The notes: generated by a model not told the origin, from the sequence alone. 48,003 nt of DNA from Lysobacteraceae bacterium (GCA_031263725.1 JAISFF010000004.1:1-48003); one strand, 5' to 3'. Shown: positions 16,170 to 26,980, counted from the first letter of the stretch. Numbers and translations are program-made.

Positions 16170-19004
16170 TCAGAAGCGCTGCTGGTACTTCATGTACACG
16201 AAACGACCGATATCGAAACCACCGTAGTACGGATAGCTTGAACCCGGCTGCATGTACATCTGCGCACCCTGGTGATCGAACACGTTGTTCGCACCCATGG
16301 AGATCGTCGCATTCCACGGCGCATTCCAACGGACCTGCAGATCGTGGAAGGTGTTGGAACCGACATCGCGCAGCGCCACTGGGCCAGTGTAGGGCGAACT
16401 GTAGTAGTCGCGCGTGCACTCACCAGCGTAATAGCACTGTTCCTTTGCACCTGAGTAGTAACGCAGCCCATAGGAGACACCGAAGTCACCATAGTTCCAG
16501 TCGACGTTCAGATTCGAACGAACGCGGAAGCTGATGCCCGCAGGAGTCGCCCAGCCAGTATACTGCTCGACGATCGTGTCAGACTGGTTGTTGCGCTTGG
16601 ATTCCAGGTAATCGACGTAGGTGGTTTTCCAGCTGACATTGAAGTCGCCGATTGCCGTATCCAGGATGCGATAGTTGATGCCCAAATCGTAACCGGCGGT
16701 CTTCTGGTAGCCAGCATTGGTATACGCGCGATAGGCCTCGGTGACTTGGTAGCCCCTGGCGGGATCACGCGTGAACTTGCCGCAGTCGGCACTGTTGCTG
16801 AGCACATAGCATCCGTACAGGATATCGGTGAAGGTCTCGGCGCGGATCACATCGTCGATCTTGATCTTCCACCAATCCAGGCTGATGTCCAGACCGTTAA
16901 TCGCGCGCGGGCTGTAGACGACACCAAAGTTCCAGCTCTTCGAGGTTTCTGCCTGCACATCCGGGTTGGAGCCCGCAGTGAACGGGTAGTTGGATGCTTC
17001 CTCTCTGCCCTCGGCAGGAACACCGCCCGCCGCTTCCTGACGGAAGCCCGCAGGCACGCCCGCAGCGGCACAACGCGCCGCAACTGCCGGGTTACTAGCA
17101 GCCTGGCCGAACAAGGTGTCGCAAGGATCGGTATACGAGTCGAACGTTTCGGAATCGCCACCATAGAGAACGCCCACGGTCGGCGCACGGAAGCCCGTGG
17201 CATAGGTACCACGGAACAACAGGTCCTCGATCGGACGCCACGTCAGGCTGAACTTGCTGTTGACGGTGTCGCCGAAGGTATCGTAATCGGAATAACGACC
17301 CGCAATGTCCAGCGACAATTCCTTCGCGAACGCCATGTCGGCCAGGATCGGAATCTTGAATTCCAGGTAGAACTCATCCAGCGAGTAGCCACCCTTGGTC
17401 GGGCCGCCGGCCAGGTCGGTGCTCAGACCCGACTGTTTCAGTGCGTCCGGATTGTACTCGGCGTCTTCCTTGCGGTGCTCGTAACCCGCCGCGACCATCA
17501 GGTCGCCGGCCGGCAGCGTGACCAGACGGCCGCTGAGGTTAGCGCTATAGATGTGCGTGGTGGTCTTGGAGGTGTCGTGACTGTTCAGGAACAGGTAGCG
17601 CTGCAATTCCGGATTGGACAGAGAACCCGGACCGGTGAAGCCGTAAGGCAATAGCGGATTCCACGGTATGCAGCCATCGATCACGGCACCGGCGCTGCCG
17701 CACTTGGCGACACCATCGGCATCGATAAACGACGGGCCAAGCGCATTGGCGACATTCGGAGTGAAGAAGTTGCCCGATCCGGTGACCGTGCCTTTGTTCT
17801 GGTTGTAGACATAGCCCGCATCCCAATCCCAGTCACGATCCAGGAAGGTGAACGTGCCTTCCAGTCCACCGGAGAAGCGGTACGTGGTCAGCTCGGACGT
17901 GGTCTGGCGCGGGACTTCCCAGCCACGACGCATGAAGTCAACGTCTTGGCCCGGGAACGGATTGAATGCGCTGTCGCCGGACAACAGCGTGCCATAGGCT
18001 TCCGAGCGATACGGATAACCGGCGATCTGCGAGGTCGACTCGCGGTGCGTATACAGCGCATCCGCAACGAAGCGCAGGTTGTCACTGAAATCGAAACTGG
18101 CGTTAGCGAATACCGAACGACGCTCCAGCCGGCTCTGTAACCACATCTGCTGGCTGGCATTGCTGCGATCAGCCGAAGTAAACGGATGATAGTTGGCGAG
18201 ATCGGCCGAATCGGTACCCGGATTGAGGCTGTAGTAATCGCCGGTGTTGGGGTCGATCAGGATGCCCTTCTCGGAAATGGCACTCCAGCCTTCGGCCGGA
18301 TGGTAGCGACCCTGCGGATACGCGCTGAACTCGCGATCCTTGGCCTTCACCTCGTTTTCCTTGGTGTACTCGGCGCCCAAGGTGATAGAGCCGCGGTCGG
18401 AAGCGGTGCCGATGACGAAATCGAAGCTCTGCTTCTGGCCGTCGCCTTCACCATACTGGCCCAGATAAGCGTTGGCTTCCAGACCATCGAAATTTTTGCG
18501 GGTGATGATGTTGACCACACCGGCGATGGCGTCGGAACCATACACCGCCGAGGCGCCATCGGTCAGCACTTCGATGCGCTCGACGACCGAGGACGGGATC
18601 GAAGCCAGGTCGGAATAGCCGCCCGAAGTGATGCCCATGCGCTTACCGTCGATCAGCACCAGCGTACGCTCGGGACCCAAGTTGCGTAGGTCGACATATT
18701 GACCGCCTACTTCCTCGCCCGATGCCAGCGCATCGGCGCGGCTGATGGCCGGGGAACCGGTGGCGGTCAGGTTCTGGATGATGTCGGAAACACTGGTGAA
18801 CCCCTGCTTCTGGATATCGTCACGGGTCATCATGACGATTGGCTGCGCGGTCTCCAGAGTGGCCTGGCGGATACGCGAACCGGTGACTTGGACGCGGTCC
18901 AGATCGGTAGTGGCGCTCTGCGCGAAAGCGACGCCCGTGCTTCCGGCGCCGGCGATGAGCGCGAAGGTGATCGCGTCACGCAGCATATGGGTCTTTTGTT
19001 TCAT
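16170..19004 (-). CDS. TonB-dependent outer-membrane receptor
   Basis: From ATG 19004 (GGAGAG upstream) the product is 944 residues. It has a signal peptide (FALIAGAGSTGVAFAQ), then a TonB box/plug start (DLDRVQVTGSRI, PIVMMTRDDIQKQGFTSVSD then IIQNL). The plug core reads LGPERTLVLIDGKRM and IEVLTDGASAVYGSDAIAGV. A 22-strand barrel follows, ending in the aromatic residue needed for BAM (MKYQQRF). This subtype, with an oar-like or Caulobacter-type plug, is expanded in xanthomonads for uptake of plant or protein-derived oligomers; the ligand is unknown. It is monocistronic, with a terminator and a long 5' region. Confidence 0.93.
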   Translation of the reverse strand: MKQKTHMLRDAITFALIAGAGSTGVAFAQSATTDLDRVQVTGSRIRQATLETAQPIVMMTRDDIQKQGFTSVSDIIQNLTATGSPAISRADALASGEEVGGQYVDLRNLGPERTLVLIDGKRMGITSGGYSDLASIPSSVVERIEVLTDGASAVYGSDAIAGVVNIITRKNFDGLEANAYLGQYGEGDGQKQSFDFVIGTASDRGSITLGAEYTKENEVKAKDREFSAYPQGRYHPAEGWSAISEKGILIDPNTGDYYSLNPGTDSADLANYHPFTSADRSNASQQMWLQSRLERRSVFANASFDFSDNLRFVADALYTHRESTSQIAGYPYRSEAYGTLLSGDSAFNPFPGQDVDFMRRGWEVPRQTTSELTTYRFSGGLEGTFTFLDRDWDWDAGYVYNQNKGTVTGSGNFFTPNVANALGPSFIDADGVAKCGSAGAVIDGCIPWNPLLPYGFTGPGSLSNPELQRYLFLNSHDTSKTTTHIYSANLSGRLVTLPAGDLMVAAGYEHRKEDAEYNPDALKQSGLSTDLAGGPTKGGYSLDEFYLEFKIPILADMAFAKELSLDIAGRYSDYDTFGDTVNSKFSLTWRPIEDLLFRGTYATGFRAPTVGVLYGGDSETFDSYTDPCDTLFGQAASNPAVAARCAAAGVPAGFRQEAAGGVPAEGREEASNYPFTAGSNPDVQAETSKSWNFGVVYSPRAINGLDISLDWWKIKIDDVIRAETFTDILYGCYVLSNSADCGKFTRDPARGYQVTEAYRAYTNAGYQKTAGYDLGINYRILDTAIGDFNVSWKTTYVDYLESKRNNQSDTIVEQYTGWATPAGISFRVRSNLNVDWNYGDFGVSYGLRYYSGAKEQCYYAGECTRDYYSSPYTGPVALRDVGSNTFHDLQVRWNAPWNATISMGANNVFDHQGAQMYMQPGSSYPYYGGFDIGRFVYMKYQQRF

Positions 19005-19541
19005 TAGCTCTGCTCTCCAGGGAGATGTTTTGGGGGATCCCAAATATTTGGCTTGCCGCTACGAACTTCCGCCAAAGGAAGCGGCCTCATAGACAGCTGA
19101 ATCGGATAGTAACCGCATGCAAGTGAAAATTAAAGTACCGTTAACAATCGGTCGAAATAGCACGTAGAAGTCAGTGGACATTCATCACACTTTTGAATTA
19201 CGACTTTGGTCTGATGCCAAAGAACCATCGGCAACTTCTTTCCAAAAAATTTAGGCAGTTGGAATCAGCGCCGCCAACCTTCCTTTACCGGTCGCCCCTC
19301 ACCGTGCCCCGACTGTAGCGCCAGGGCGCGCGTTGCCCGCCTCGCCTCCATTCCGTTGCCCCGAAAACACATGATCGGTGCGATTGCGCCTCTCCCAAGG
19401 GCCTCCGCTCCTCGTGTTCCGATCCTCGTTCCCCCTTCGCAGGACGGCGGCCATATGCGGAACGCGGGGAAACAAGGCGATCCGGCATACCCGCCCCCTC
19501 TGTTCTAGAATGGTGTTCCGCCTCAGGCGAAGCGCCGACGC
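19005..19541. other. Intergenic region between the TonB receptor and MATE gene
   Basis: About 540 bp with no convincing gene on either strand. The stretch 19090-19260 is AT-richer than its surroundings and should hold the receptor promoter. A TAGAAT (19506-19511) 31 bp before the MATE start is a possible -10 without an obvious -35. Confidence 0.5.
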
Positions 19542-20960
19542 ATGCCACTCCAGGAATCCCGCAAGCTGACCGAAGGACCGATCGGCCGCAACCTGTTGCT
19601 GTTCGCACTGCCGATCCTGGGAGGCAATATCGCGCAGAGCCTCAATGCCTCGGTCAACGCGATCTGGGTGGGGCGCTATCTGGGCGAGGCCGCGCTGACT
19701 GGTGCCGCCAATGCCAACAACATCCTGTTTTTCCTGATCGGCTCGGTCTTTGGGATCAGCATGGCCTCGAACATCCTGATCGCCCAGTCGGTAGGCGCGC
19801 GCAACCGGACGCAGGCGCGCCGCGTCATGGGTACCAGCACCACCTTTTTCCTGGGTCTGTCGACACTCATCGCCATCCTGGGATGGCGGCTGTCCGGCCC
19901 GTTGCTGGCTGCGATGGACACACCTGCCGATTCGCTGCTTCTGGGCGAAGCCTATTTGAAGGTGATCTTCCTGGCGACGCCGATGCTGTACCTGTTCACC
20001 TTCTTGACCGCCGCCATGCGCGGCACCGGCGACTCGCGCACTCCGTTCCGTTTCCTGCTGCTTTCGGTGGTGCTGGACATCCTCGTCAATCCACTGATGA
20101 TCTTCGGCTTCGGCCCCATCCCGCCGCTGGGCATCGCCGGCTCGGCCTGGGCATCGCTGATTTCCCAAGCGATTTCATTGACCGCGCTGCTGCTGTACCT
20201 GCGGCGCAAGCAACATCTGCTGTGGCTGGGCAAAGCCCACCTGTCCTTCTATCGCATCGAGTTGACGATCCTGCGCACCCTGATCTTCAAGGGCATCCCG
20301 ATGGGGGTGCAGATGATGCTGATCTCACTGGCGATGATCGTGATGATGACGATGGTCAACCAGTACGGGACGGCGACTTCGGCGGCTTACGGTGCCGCAC
20401 TGCAATTGTGGGCCTATGTGCAGATGCCGGCCATGGCGATCGGCGCTGCCTGTTCGTCCTTTGCCGCGCAGAACGTCGGCGCCCAGCGCTGGGATCGGGT
20501 ATCACAGACCACGCACAGCGGCGTGCTGTTCAATTTCGTCCTGACGGGCGCGCTGATCGTGCCCTTGATCCTGCTCGACCGCTGGAGCCTGGCGCTGTTC
20601 CTTCCCAGCGGCAGCGAATCGCTTGAGATCGCCCGCCATCTCAATCACATCGCCATCTGGTCGTTCCTGTTCTTCGGCGTCAGTTTCGTGGTGTCCGGGG
20701 TGGTCCGTTCGACCGGCGCGGTAGTACCGCCGCTGATCATTCTGGTCATCGCCCTGTGGGGCATCCGCGTACCCTGCGCCGACTGGCTACGGCCCTATCT
20801 CGATGCCGACGCGATCTGGTGGAGTTTCCCGGTCAGCGCCTGCTGTTCGATGCTGATGTCGCTGGCCTATTACCGCTGGGGACGCTGGCGTCAGGCAAAG
20901 ATGCTGCCATCGCACACTCCGGATTCGGAGCCAACTGCCGCGCAGGCGCACGAAGAGTAA
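19542..20960 (+). CDS. MATE-family multidrug efflux transporter
   Basis: The 472-residue protein has twelve predicted membrane helices. MATE landmarks include ALPILGGNIAQSLNASVNAI, VGRYLGEAALTGA, GTGDSRTPF and GIAGSAWASLIS, with a repeat-half partner segment AAYGAALQLWAYVQMPAMAI. MATE proteins export cationic drugs and metabolites using Na+ or H+. It is a single gene, with no linked regulator seen. Confidence 0.93.
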   Translation: MPLQESRKLTEGPIGRNLLLFALPILGGNIAQSLNASVNAIWVGRYLGEAALTGAANANNILFFLIGSVFGISMASNILIAQSVGARNRTQARRVMGTSTTFFLGLSTLIAILGWRLSGPLLAAMDTPADSLLLGEAYLKVIFLATPMLYLFTFLTAAMRGTGDSRTPFRFLLLSVVLDILVNPLMIFGFGPIPPLGIAGSAWASLISQAISLTALLLYLRRKQHLLWLGKAHLSFYRIELTILRTLIFKGIPMGVQMMLISLAMIVMMTMVNQYGTATSAAYGAALQLWAYVQMPAMAIGAACSSFAAQNVGAQRWDRVSQTTHSGVLFNFVLTGALIVPLILLDRWSLALFLPSGSESLEIARHLNHIAIWSFLFFGVSFVVSGVVRSTGAVVPPLIILVIALWGIRVPCADWLRPYLDADAIWWSFPVSACCSMLMSLAYYRWGRWRQAKMLPSHTPDSEPTAAQAHEE

Positions 20961-21185
20961 CGTTGCCGAACATCTCCTCCAGATCCTCGCCCGCGCCAGC
21001 GAAGACCTCGTCGGCAACGGACTCCACGAAGCGGATCCCGCGTTCCGTATCTCATCCACGGCAAGCGCTATTACGACTGGGATTCGCGTCGCCGCCATCA
21101 CGACGGTGAGCCGGACGGGGTCGAGAACAAGCGCGGGCGGGCCCAGCAGAAGCGTGACTACCGCCGCAACCGGTATCGCCACTGA
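20961..21185 (+). pseudogene. Possible degraded small gene after the MATE gene
   Basis: There is no intact gene between 20961 and 21461. A plus-strand frame ending at TGA 21183-21185 reads HGKRYYDWDSRRRHHDGEPD then GVENKRGRAQQKRDYRRN, a strongly polar, protein-like tail. Another frame slightly upstream reads AEHLLQILARASEDLVGNGL. The two would need a frameshift to join, and no start or ribosome site is evident. I do not recognise the family. 21186-21461 shows nothing clear. Confidence 0.2.
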
Positions 21186-21461
21186 AACCGGATAGACACT
21201 CCGAATTACCGAAGAACGCAAAGGGTTGCATCAGTGGCCCCTCTGTCATCCGCACGAAGCATCGCTACGAGCGCGCGAACACATCCAGGGATTTCATCGA
21301 CACCGTTTCCTCGGTGCACGATGGATTCACTGCCTGCATATTGCTGGCGTCGACTCGACATCCAATGGTTTCACCGCTCGTCAAACGCAAACGGCCACCC
21401 GAAGGCAGCCGTATTGCAGTACACCGGCGATCGATACTGCATGATCGCGAAAAGTCCAGAC

Positions 21462-21881
21462 TCAGTCGGCCGATTTTTCCGCCGCCCTGGCCTCGGCGGC
21501 CTGCTGCTTGGCGCGGGCAACCGCAGCCAAGTTTTCCTTGATGCGAGCAGCCTTGCCTTCACGTCCGCGCAGGTAGTACAGCTTGGCGGCGCGGATCTTG
21601 CCGTGGCGCTTGACTTCGACCGACTCGATCGCCGCGCTGTGGGTCTGGAACACGCGCTCGACGCCGTAGCCATGGGAAATCTTGCGGACGGTGAAAGCCG
21701 AATGCAGACCGGCGTTCTTGATCGCGATGACCACGCCTTCATAGGCCTGTACGCGTTCGCGGCTGCCTTCCTTGACCTTCACGTTGACGATGACGGTGTC
21801 GCCCTGACCGAATTCCGGCAGTCGGCGCTGGATCTGGGCGGCTTCAAAATCGGCCAGGAGGGTCTTGTTGAGTTTGCTCAT
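21462..21881 (-). CDS. rplS: 50S ribosomal protein L19
   Basis: The 139-residue product starts [16 protein letters not shown] (ATG 21881). It carries the L19 core ([20 protein letters not shown], then YEGVVIA, SFTVRKIS-like and [18 protein letters not shown]) and an Ala/Lys/Glu-rich C-terminal extension common in xanthomonads. The frame extends upstream to 21977, but that part is not L19-like. L19 sits at the 30S-50S interface. It is the fourth gene of rpsP-rimM-trmD-rplS. Confidence 0.97.
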   Translation of the reverse strand: MSKLNKTLLADFEAAQIQRRLPEFGQGDTVIVNVKVKEGSRERVQAYEGVVIAIKNAGLHSAFTVRKISHGYGVERVFQTHSAAIESVEVKRHGKIRAAKLYYLRGREGKAARIKENLAAVARAKQQAAEARAAEKSAD

Positions 21882-22041
21882 GGTGACACCAAAAAAGATT
21901 CTGGATAACGAATTCGGCGGGGAAACGTGCGCCGCTCGCCGTGCATCTGTTGCTGTATGGGGCTTTATGGCGATCATCCGCTCTAGCTGGACACCGCAGA
22001 ACTTAGCATTTTACCTCTTTCCCGACCCGCTTGGCTAGTAG

Positions 22042-22803
22042 TCAATCGGTATCCGGGCCCGCCGGATGCTCCTGCCATCGCCTGAACTCGTCCAGCAGGG
22101 CGCGATCAGTCCTGGACAGCTCCAGCTCCGTCAACAACTCCGGGCGCCGCAGCCAGGTACGCCCCAGCGACTGCTGCCTGCGCCAGCGCGCAATGGCCGC
22201 ATGATTGCCCGAGCGCAGCACTTCCGGCACCGTCCCCAGCTCATGATTGACGGGGTGCGTGTAATGCGGGCAATCCAACAGGCCGTCCTCGAAGCTGTCC
22301 TGAACAGCGGACTCGGCATCGTTGAGCGTACCTTCCTGCAGTCGCGCCATCGCATCGACCAGGACTGCCGCCGCCAGTTCACCGCCGGACAGGACGTAAT
22401 CCCCTATCGAGATTTCCTCGTCCACCTCGGCCGCAAGCAGGCGCTCATCCACGCCCTCGTAGCGACCGCACAGCAGGATCACCCGCGGCAGGGCTGCCAA
22501 CTCGCGCACTCGCGCCTGTTGCAGCGGCCGCCCCTGTGGACTCAGATAGATCACCGGAACCGCCGCGGCCGCGTCCTGTTTCGCGGCCCGGATGCAGCGC
22601 CGCAAAGGCTCGACCATCATCACCATGCCGGGACCGCCGCCGAATGGACGATCATCGATCTTGCGATAGCCGCCCTCGGCGAAATCACGCGGATTCCAGC
22701 CGCGCAGGTCCAGCAATCCGCGCTCGCGAGCCCTTCCCACCACGCCGAACGCGGCGCACTGGTCGATGAATTCCGGAAACAGTGTCAGCACATCGATACG
22801 CAT
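22042..22803 (-). CDS. trmD: tRNA (guanine37-N1)-methyltransferase
   Basis: The 253-residue protein has [12 protein letters not shown] at the start. The SPOUT/trefoil-knot AdoMet site ([30 protein letters not shown]) and the C-terminal [20 protein letters not shown] are typical. It methylates G37 next to the anticodon of tRNAs reading CNN codons, preventing +1 frameshifts. It starts 7 bp after rimM. Confidence 0.98.
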   Translation of the reverse strand: MRIDVLTLFPEFIDQCAAFGVVGRARERGLLDLRGWNPRDFAEGGYRKIDDRPFGGGPGMVMMVEPLRRCIRAAKQDAAAAVPVIYLSPQGRPLQQARVRELAALPRVILLCGRYEGVDERLLAAEVDEEISIGDYVLSGGELAAAVLVDAMARLQEGTLNDAESAVQDSFEDGLLDCPHYTHPVNHELGTVPEVLRSGNHAAIARWRRQQSLGRTWLRRPELLTELELSRTDRALLDEFRRWQEHPAGPDTD

Positions 22804-22810
22804 GCCGGCC

Positions 22811-23341
22811 TCAGAATTCGGGATCCCAGTCCACGGTGATTACGCCGGTCTCGAAATCGACCGAGTGGACATAATCCGGTCGTGCGAACGGCAGCATCCG
22901 CTCACGCTCGCCCTGCACCATCATCACGTCGTTGGCGCCGGTGGAAAAAAGATGCGAGACGATACCCAATTCGACCCCTTCCAGGGTCACGACGCGCAAC
23001 CCTTCCAGGTCCACCCAGTAGAACTCGCCCGGCCTGGCCGGTGGCAGCGCCGAACGGGGGACCAGAATCCCGGTCCCGCGCATGGCTTCGGCCATGTCCC
23101 GGTCGGTGATGTCGGGCAACTGCGCGATCAGGCGGTTGTCGGAACCGCGCCCACGGACTTCGACCGCTTCGCGCTGCTCTCTCGAAGGCAGGCGCAGGGT
23201 CCATGGACGATAGCGGAATATCGCGTTGCGCGGCTCGGTCCAGGACTCGATCCTGAGTTCCCCGTGGACACCAAAAGCACCCGCGATCCGGCCCAGCAGA
23301 ATCATTTTCTGCGGACTGGCAGGGTGCTTTGCGTCATTCAT
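22811..23341 (-). CDS. rimM: 16S rRNA processing protein RimM
   Basis: The 176-residue product starts at ATG 23341. The N-terminal RimM barrel ([20 protein letters not shown]) is followed by a PRC-barrel ([40 protein letters not shown]). The longer frame upstream overlaps rpsP and is not the real start. RimM assists maturation of the 30S head near S19. Confidence 0.97.
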   Translation of the reverse strand: MNDAKHPASPQKMILLGRIAGAFGVHGELRIESWTEPRNAIFRYRPWTLRLPSREQREAVEVRGRGSDNRLIAQLPDITDRDMAEAMRGTGILVPRSALPPARPGEFYWVDLEGLRVVTLEGVELGIVSHLFSTGANDVMMVQGERERMLPFARPDYVHSVDFETGVITVDWDPEF

Positions 23342-23379
23342 GGTGACGAGGCCGCAGACATCATGCGACCCGCGGCGGA

Positions 23380-23649
23380 TCAGGCCGCCGGCGCCGCTTT
23401 GGCGTCGGCCTTGACCAGATCCTTGTACAAGCTGCGGACCTTGTCGGTCAGCTGCGCACCGTGTCCGACCCAGTATTCGACGCGGGCCAGATCCAGCTCG
23501 ACGCGCTTTTCGTTGCCGGCCGCGACCGGGTTGTAATAGCCCAGGCGCTCGATGTTGCGACCATCGCGCGCGCTGCGCGAATCGGTGACGATGATGTGAT
23601 AGAAGGGACGCTTCTTCGCGCCGCCGCGAGTCAGACGGATCTTGACCAT
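23380..23649 (-). CDS. rpsP: 30S ribosomal protein S16
   Basis: The 89-residue protein starts [20 protein letters not shown] (ATG 23649), the S16 signature, with [13 protein letters not shown] following. It is the first gene of the rpsP-rimM-trmD-rplS operon. The promoter should lie in 23650-23770, where I could not pick a clear -35/-10. Confidence 0.98.
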   Translation of the reverse strand: MVKIRLTRGGAKKRPFYHIIVTDSRSARDGRNIERLGYYNPVAAGNEKRVELDLARVEYWVGHGAQLTDKVRSLYKDLVKADAKAAPAA

Positions 23650-23771
23650 GAGTGAAAGTATTTCCTGTGTTGCCCAGTCGCCAGGATGGCGAGGTAAGCC
23701 GAATATCATAACTGACTGAATGACGAAAGAAAACCTCCCCGCCACCTGGTCTGCCGGACACTGGTCTGCAA

Positions 23772-23975
23772 TCAGCCGGCCGAGCGTTCCCAGTACACGC
23801 CGATGCAGATGCCCAGCAATCCCACGACCACGGAAGCGACGATCCCGACGGTGCCAGGCACATTCATGACAATCAAGACGATCAATCCGACCACTACCAG
23901 CAGCGCCAGCCAGAATCGCCAGTTGCCGAACGGATCGATCAACAGTTCCAGCAAGTCGCTCATGCCATCCAGCAT
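23772..23975 (-). CDS. Small two-helix membrane protein
   Basis: The 67-residue product starts at ATG 23975 with GGGGGAG six bases upstream. After an acidic start ([18 protein letters not shown]) it has two hydrophobic helices ([19 protein letters not shown] and [20 protein letters not shown]). It has no known function and lies between the rpsP operon and a lipoprotein gene on the same strand. Confidence 0.75.
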   Translation of the reverse strand: MLDGMSDLLELLIDPFGNWRFWLALLVVVGLIVLIVMNVPGTVGIVASVVVGLLGICIGVYWERSAG

Positions 23976-24031
23976 TGTCCACTCCCCCTATTCATGTCGA
24001 CGGTTTCTCCAGCCGCCCAGGCCATCGGATT

Positions 24032-24475
24032 TCAGCGCACCGAAATCAGGTATTTGCGGACCAGATTGCCGTCCATCTGATCGTCGAACTGGAAATCGAC
24101 ATATTTCGCATCGTCGTTCTCCAGTTCGACATCGGCGGTCGCCCGGCCGATTTCCCGTCCATCCTTGTCCTGAGCCTTGGCCATCAACGTGCCATTGAAT
24201 GGCGCATTCGACACGACGTAGATCGACGCCCGGTTGGAAGCCAGACCGCGCCCCTTGCCCAGCGTCACCGTCAACCCGCTGGCATTCATGGACGGATCAA
24301 GCTCAAGCGCCATCTCCATTTTCTGGTCCACGCCCTCGCCGAGACCCGACAGGAAATCCGTCGCGGCGCCGCTGACCGCGCTGCCGGTGCGCTGGGACAG
24401 GGATTTGTCCCCGCACCCGGCGGCGAGAACCGCCAACGCAACGAGCGCCGCCACTCTGACCAACCCGTTTTCCAT
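24032..24475 (-). CDS. Hypothetical lipoprotein
   Basis: From ATG 24475 (GGGGGA site) the product is 147 residues with a lipobox (AVLAAGC). The mature part has a soluble domain: DFLSGLGEGVDQKMEMALEL, then RASIYVVSNAPFNGTLMAKA and KYVDFQFDDQMDGNLVRKY. The C-terminal part looks like a small beta-domain with a buried FQFD pattern. It has no named family known to me. The location is probably periplasmic or outer membrane by lipid anchor. Confidence 0.75.
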   Translation of the reverse strand: MENGLVRVAALVALAVLAAGCGDKSLSQRTGSAVSGAATDFLSGLGEGVDQKMEMALELDPSMNASGLTVTLGKGRGLASNRASIYVVSNAPFNGTLMAKAQDKDGREIGRATADVELENDDAKYVDFQFDDQMDGNLVRKYLISVR

Positions 24476-24523
24476 AACGATTCCCCCTGGAAAGCCCATT
24501 GAACACTCGCCCCGATGGATCGA

Positions 24524-25897
24524 TCAACGCATCGGCGGCATACCGCCGCGCCCGCCCATCATACCCTGCAAGCCGCGCAGCATGCCCTTCACGCCGCCGC
24601 GTCCCAGCTTGCCCATCATCTTTTCCATCTGCTGATACTGCTTCAGCAGGCGGTTGACATCGGCCGGCAAGGTGCCTGAGCCACGAGCGATACGCGCCCG
24701 CCGCGAGCCGTTGAGCAACACCGGATTGCGGCGCTCCTTCGATGTCATCGAACCGATGATCGCGATCATCCGCGGCACTTCCTTGCTCTCCGCCGCCTTC
24801 TGCTTGATCTGCTCCGGCACCTGCCCCAATCCCGGCAGCTTTTCCATCAGGCTGCCGATGCCGCCCATGTTCTGCATCTGCTCCAGTTGCTCGCGCATGT
24901 CGTTGAGATCGAACTTCTTGCCTTTGGCCACCTTGGCGGCCAGTTTGGCGGCCTTTTCCTGATCGACCGACTGCTCGACCTGTTCGACCAGCGACAGTAC
25001 ATCGCCCATGTCCAGGATGCGACTGGCGGCGCGATCGGGGTGGAAGACATCCAGACCATCGGGCTTTTCGCCGACACCGATGAACTTGATCGGCCGGCCG
25101 GTGATGTAACGCACCGACAACGCCGCGCCACCGCGCGCATCGCCATCGGTCTTGGTCAGCACCACGCCGGTCAGCGGCAGCGCCTCGGAGAACGCCTTGG
25201 CGGTATTGGCGGCGTCCTGGCCCGTCATCGCATCGACGACGAACAGCGTCTCGGCGGGATTGACCGCCGCATGCAGGGCCTTGATTTCGCCCATCATCGC
25301 CTCGTCGATGGCGAGGCGGCCCGCGGTATCGACGATCAATACGTCGGCAAAGGACTTCTTCGCATCCCCGATCGCAGCACGAACGATCGCCTCCGGCTTC
25401 TGCGACGGATCCGAGGGGAAGAACAGCACGCCGACCTGTTCGGCCAGCGCCTTCAACTGTTCGATCGCCGCTGGACGATATACGTCGGCGCTGACCACCA
25501 TCACCTTCTTCTTGCGCTTTTCCTTCAAGTGTTTGGCCAGCTTGGCCACGGTCGTGGTCTTACCGGCGCCCTGCAGGCCAGCCATCATGATGACCGCAGG
25601 CGCCGGCACATTGAGGTTCAGATCGGCGGCCGAGGCGCCCATCACCACGGCCAGCTCGTCGCGCACCACCTTGATCAGGGCCTGGCCAGGGGTCAGGCTT
25701 TTCAATACTTCCTGGCCGACCGCGCGTACCTTGATCCGCTGAATCAGGGCTTGCACCACCGGCAAGGCCACATCGGCCTCTAGCAGGGCAATGCGCACCT
25801 CGCGGGTGGCCTCGCTAATGTTGGATTCGGTCAGACGGCCGCGCCCACGCAGACGCTCGATGGTGCCGGACAGGCGCTGGGTCAAGGACTCGAACAT
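24524..25897 (-). CDS. ffh: Signal recognition particle protein Ffh
   Basis: The 457-residue protein has an N domain, a G domain with GLQGAGKTTTVAKLAKHL, DTAGRLAIDEAMM and TKTDGDARGGAALS, and a Met-rich M domain ending in MMGGRGGMPPMR. It binds 4.5S RNA and signal sequences and delivers ribosomes to FtsY. It has the normal length. Confidence 0.98.
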   Translation of the reverse strand: MFESLTQRLSGTIERLRGRGRLTESNISEATREVRIALLEADVALPVVQALIQRIKVRAVGQEVLKSLTPGQALIKVVRDELAVVMGASAADLNLNVPAPAVIMMAGLQGAGKTTTVAKLAKHLKEKRKKKVMVVSADVYRPAAIEQLKALAEQVGVLFFPSDPSQKPEAIVRAAIGDAKKSFADVLIVDTAGRLAIDEAMMGEIKALHAAVNPAETLFVVDAMTGQDAANTAKAFSEALPLTGVVLTKTDGDARGGAALSVRYITGRPIKFIGVGEKPDGLDVFHPDRAASRILDMGDVLSLVEQVEQSVDQEKAAKLAAKVAKGKKFDLNDMREQLEQMQNMGGIGSLMEKLPGLGQVPEQIKQKAAESKEVPRMIAIIGSMTSKERRNPVLLNGSRRARIARGSGTLPADVNRLLKQYQQMEKMMGKLGRGGVKGMLRGLQGMMGGRGGMPPMR

Positions 25898-26034
25898 ACG
25901 CTGGTCTTGATTTGCAAAAAGAAGGATCGCGAATTATAGCCCGCGATCGCCTCGCCACCCCGCCAGGGACCTGCTTTGCCCCTGAATGCGATAACGGTGT
26001 CCTATCCCGGCCTGTCCTGTGCGAAACTGCACAG

Positions 26035-26832
26035 ATGGAAGCCATTCTCACTATTGCGGCCGTCGCCCTGTACCTGACCGCAGTCGGGTTGCTGGTGCGT
26101 TCGCTGACGCGTAGTCCCGGCAGGACCAACCGGTCCTGGCAAATTCCGGCCGCAGCGGCAACGACCCTGCATATCGTCTACCACTTCTGGATCGCCTGGA
26201 AAACGCCGGGCGGCGTAGACCTGCACTTCTTTTCGGCGCTGTCGCTGATCAGCGCAGCGATCGCCGCCATGACCACGATCGTCGGCGCGCGCGGCCGCAT
26301 GGCGGCACTGGGCGTAGTGGTATTCCCGCTCGCCGCCATCACCCTAGGCATCTACCACCTGCACGGGCATGCGCCTTCGCCGCAACTGGACTGGCGGCTG
26401 CAATTGCACGCCTGGCTTGCCCTGCTGGCCTACGCCACGCTCGGAATCGCGGCATTGCTGGCCGTGATGCTGTGGGCGCAGGAACGGGCGCTGCGTCAGC
26501 ATCACTTCCATCACTGGCTGCGCGCGCTGCCACCGCTCACGGAGCTGGAAAGCCTGCTGTTCCACACCATCCTGGCCGGTTTCATCCTGCTCACCCTGAC
26601 CCTGCTCACCGGCATGCTGTTCGTCGAGGATCTGTTCGACCAACACCTGGTGCACAAGACCGTGCTCAGCGTGATGTCATGGCTGGTTTTCGGCGGGCTG
26701 CTGATCGGCCGCTGGCGTTATGGCTGGCGCGGTGCCAAGGCCGTGCGCTGGACGCTCACGGCCATGCTGCTGCTGGTCTTGGCATTCTTCGGCAGCAAGT
26801 TCGTGCTGGAACTGGTACTGAAGCGGCACTGA
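26035..26832 (+). CDS. CcsA/HemX-like cytochrome c assembly membrane protein
   Basis: The 265-residue protein has eight predicted helices. The conserved block around HAWLALLAYATLGIAALLAV and HKTVLSVMSWLVFGGLLIGR matches the cytochrome-c-assembly (CcsA/HemX/YpjD) fold with conserved His residues. It is divergent from ffh, the usual place of the YpjD homologue in gammaproteobacteria. The exact role (haem handling or a scaffold) is not established. Confidence 0.85.
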   Translation: MEAILTIAAVALYLTAVGLLVRSLTRSPGRTNRSWQIPAAAATTLHIVYHFWIAWKTPGGVDLHFFSALSLISAAIAAMTTIVGARGRMAALGVVVFPLAAITLGIYHLHGHAPSPQLDWRLQLHAWLALLAYATLGIAALLAVMLWAQERALRQHHFHHWLRALPPLTELESLLFHTILAGFILLTLTLLTGMLFVEDLFDQHLVHKTVLSVMSWLVFGGLLIGRWRYGWRGAKAVRWTLTAMLLLVLAFFGSKFVLELVLKRH

Positions 26833-26980
26833 CCAGGAGAACATCGCAGCGGGACCGCTACCTGAGCGGCATCATCGCCAAACCCGAAGCACTGGCCGCC
26901 TTCTCGCCAAAACATGATTTGCCCGCTGATGTACTCACGAAACCGACTATCACGGTGGCGTCGGACAGCAGGCGGTCATC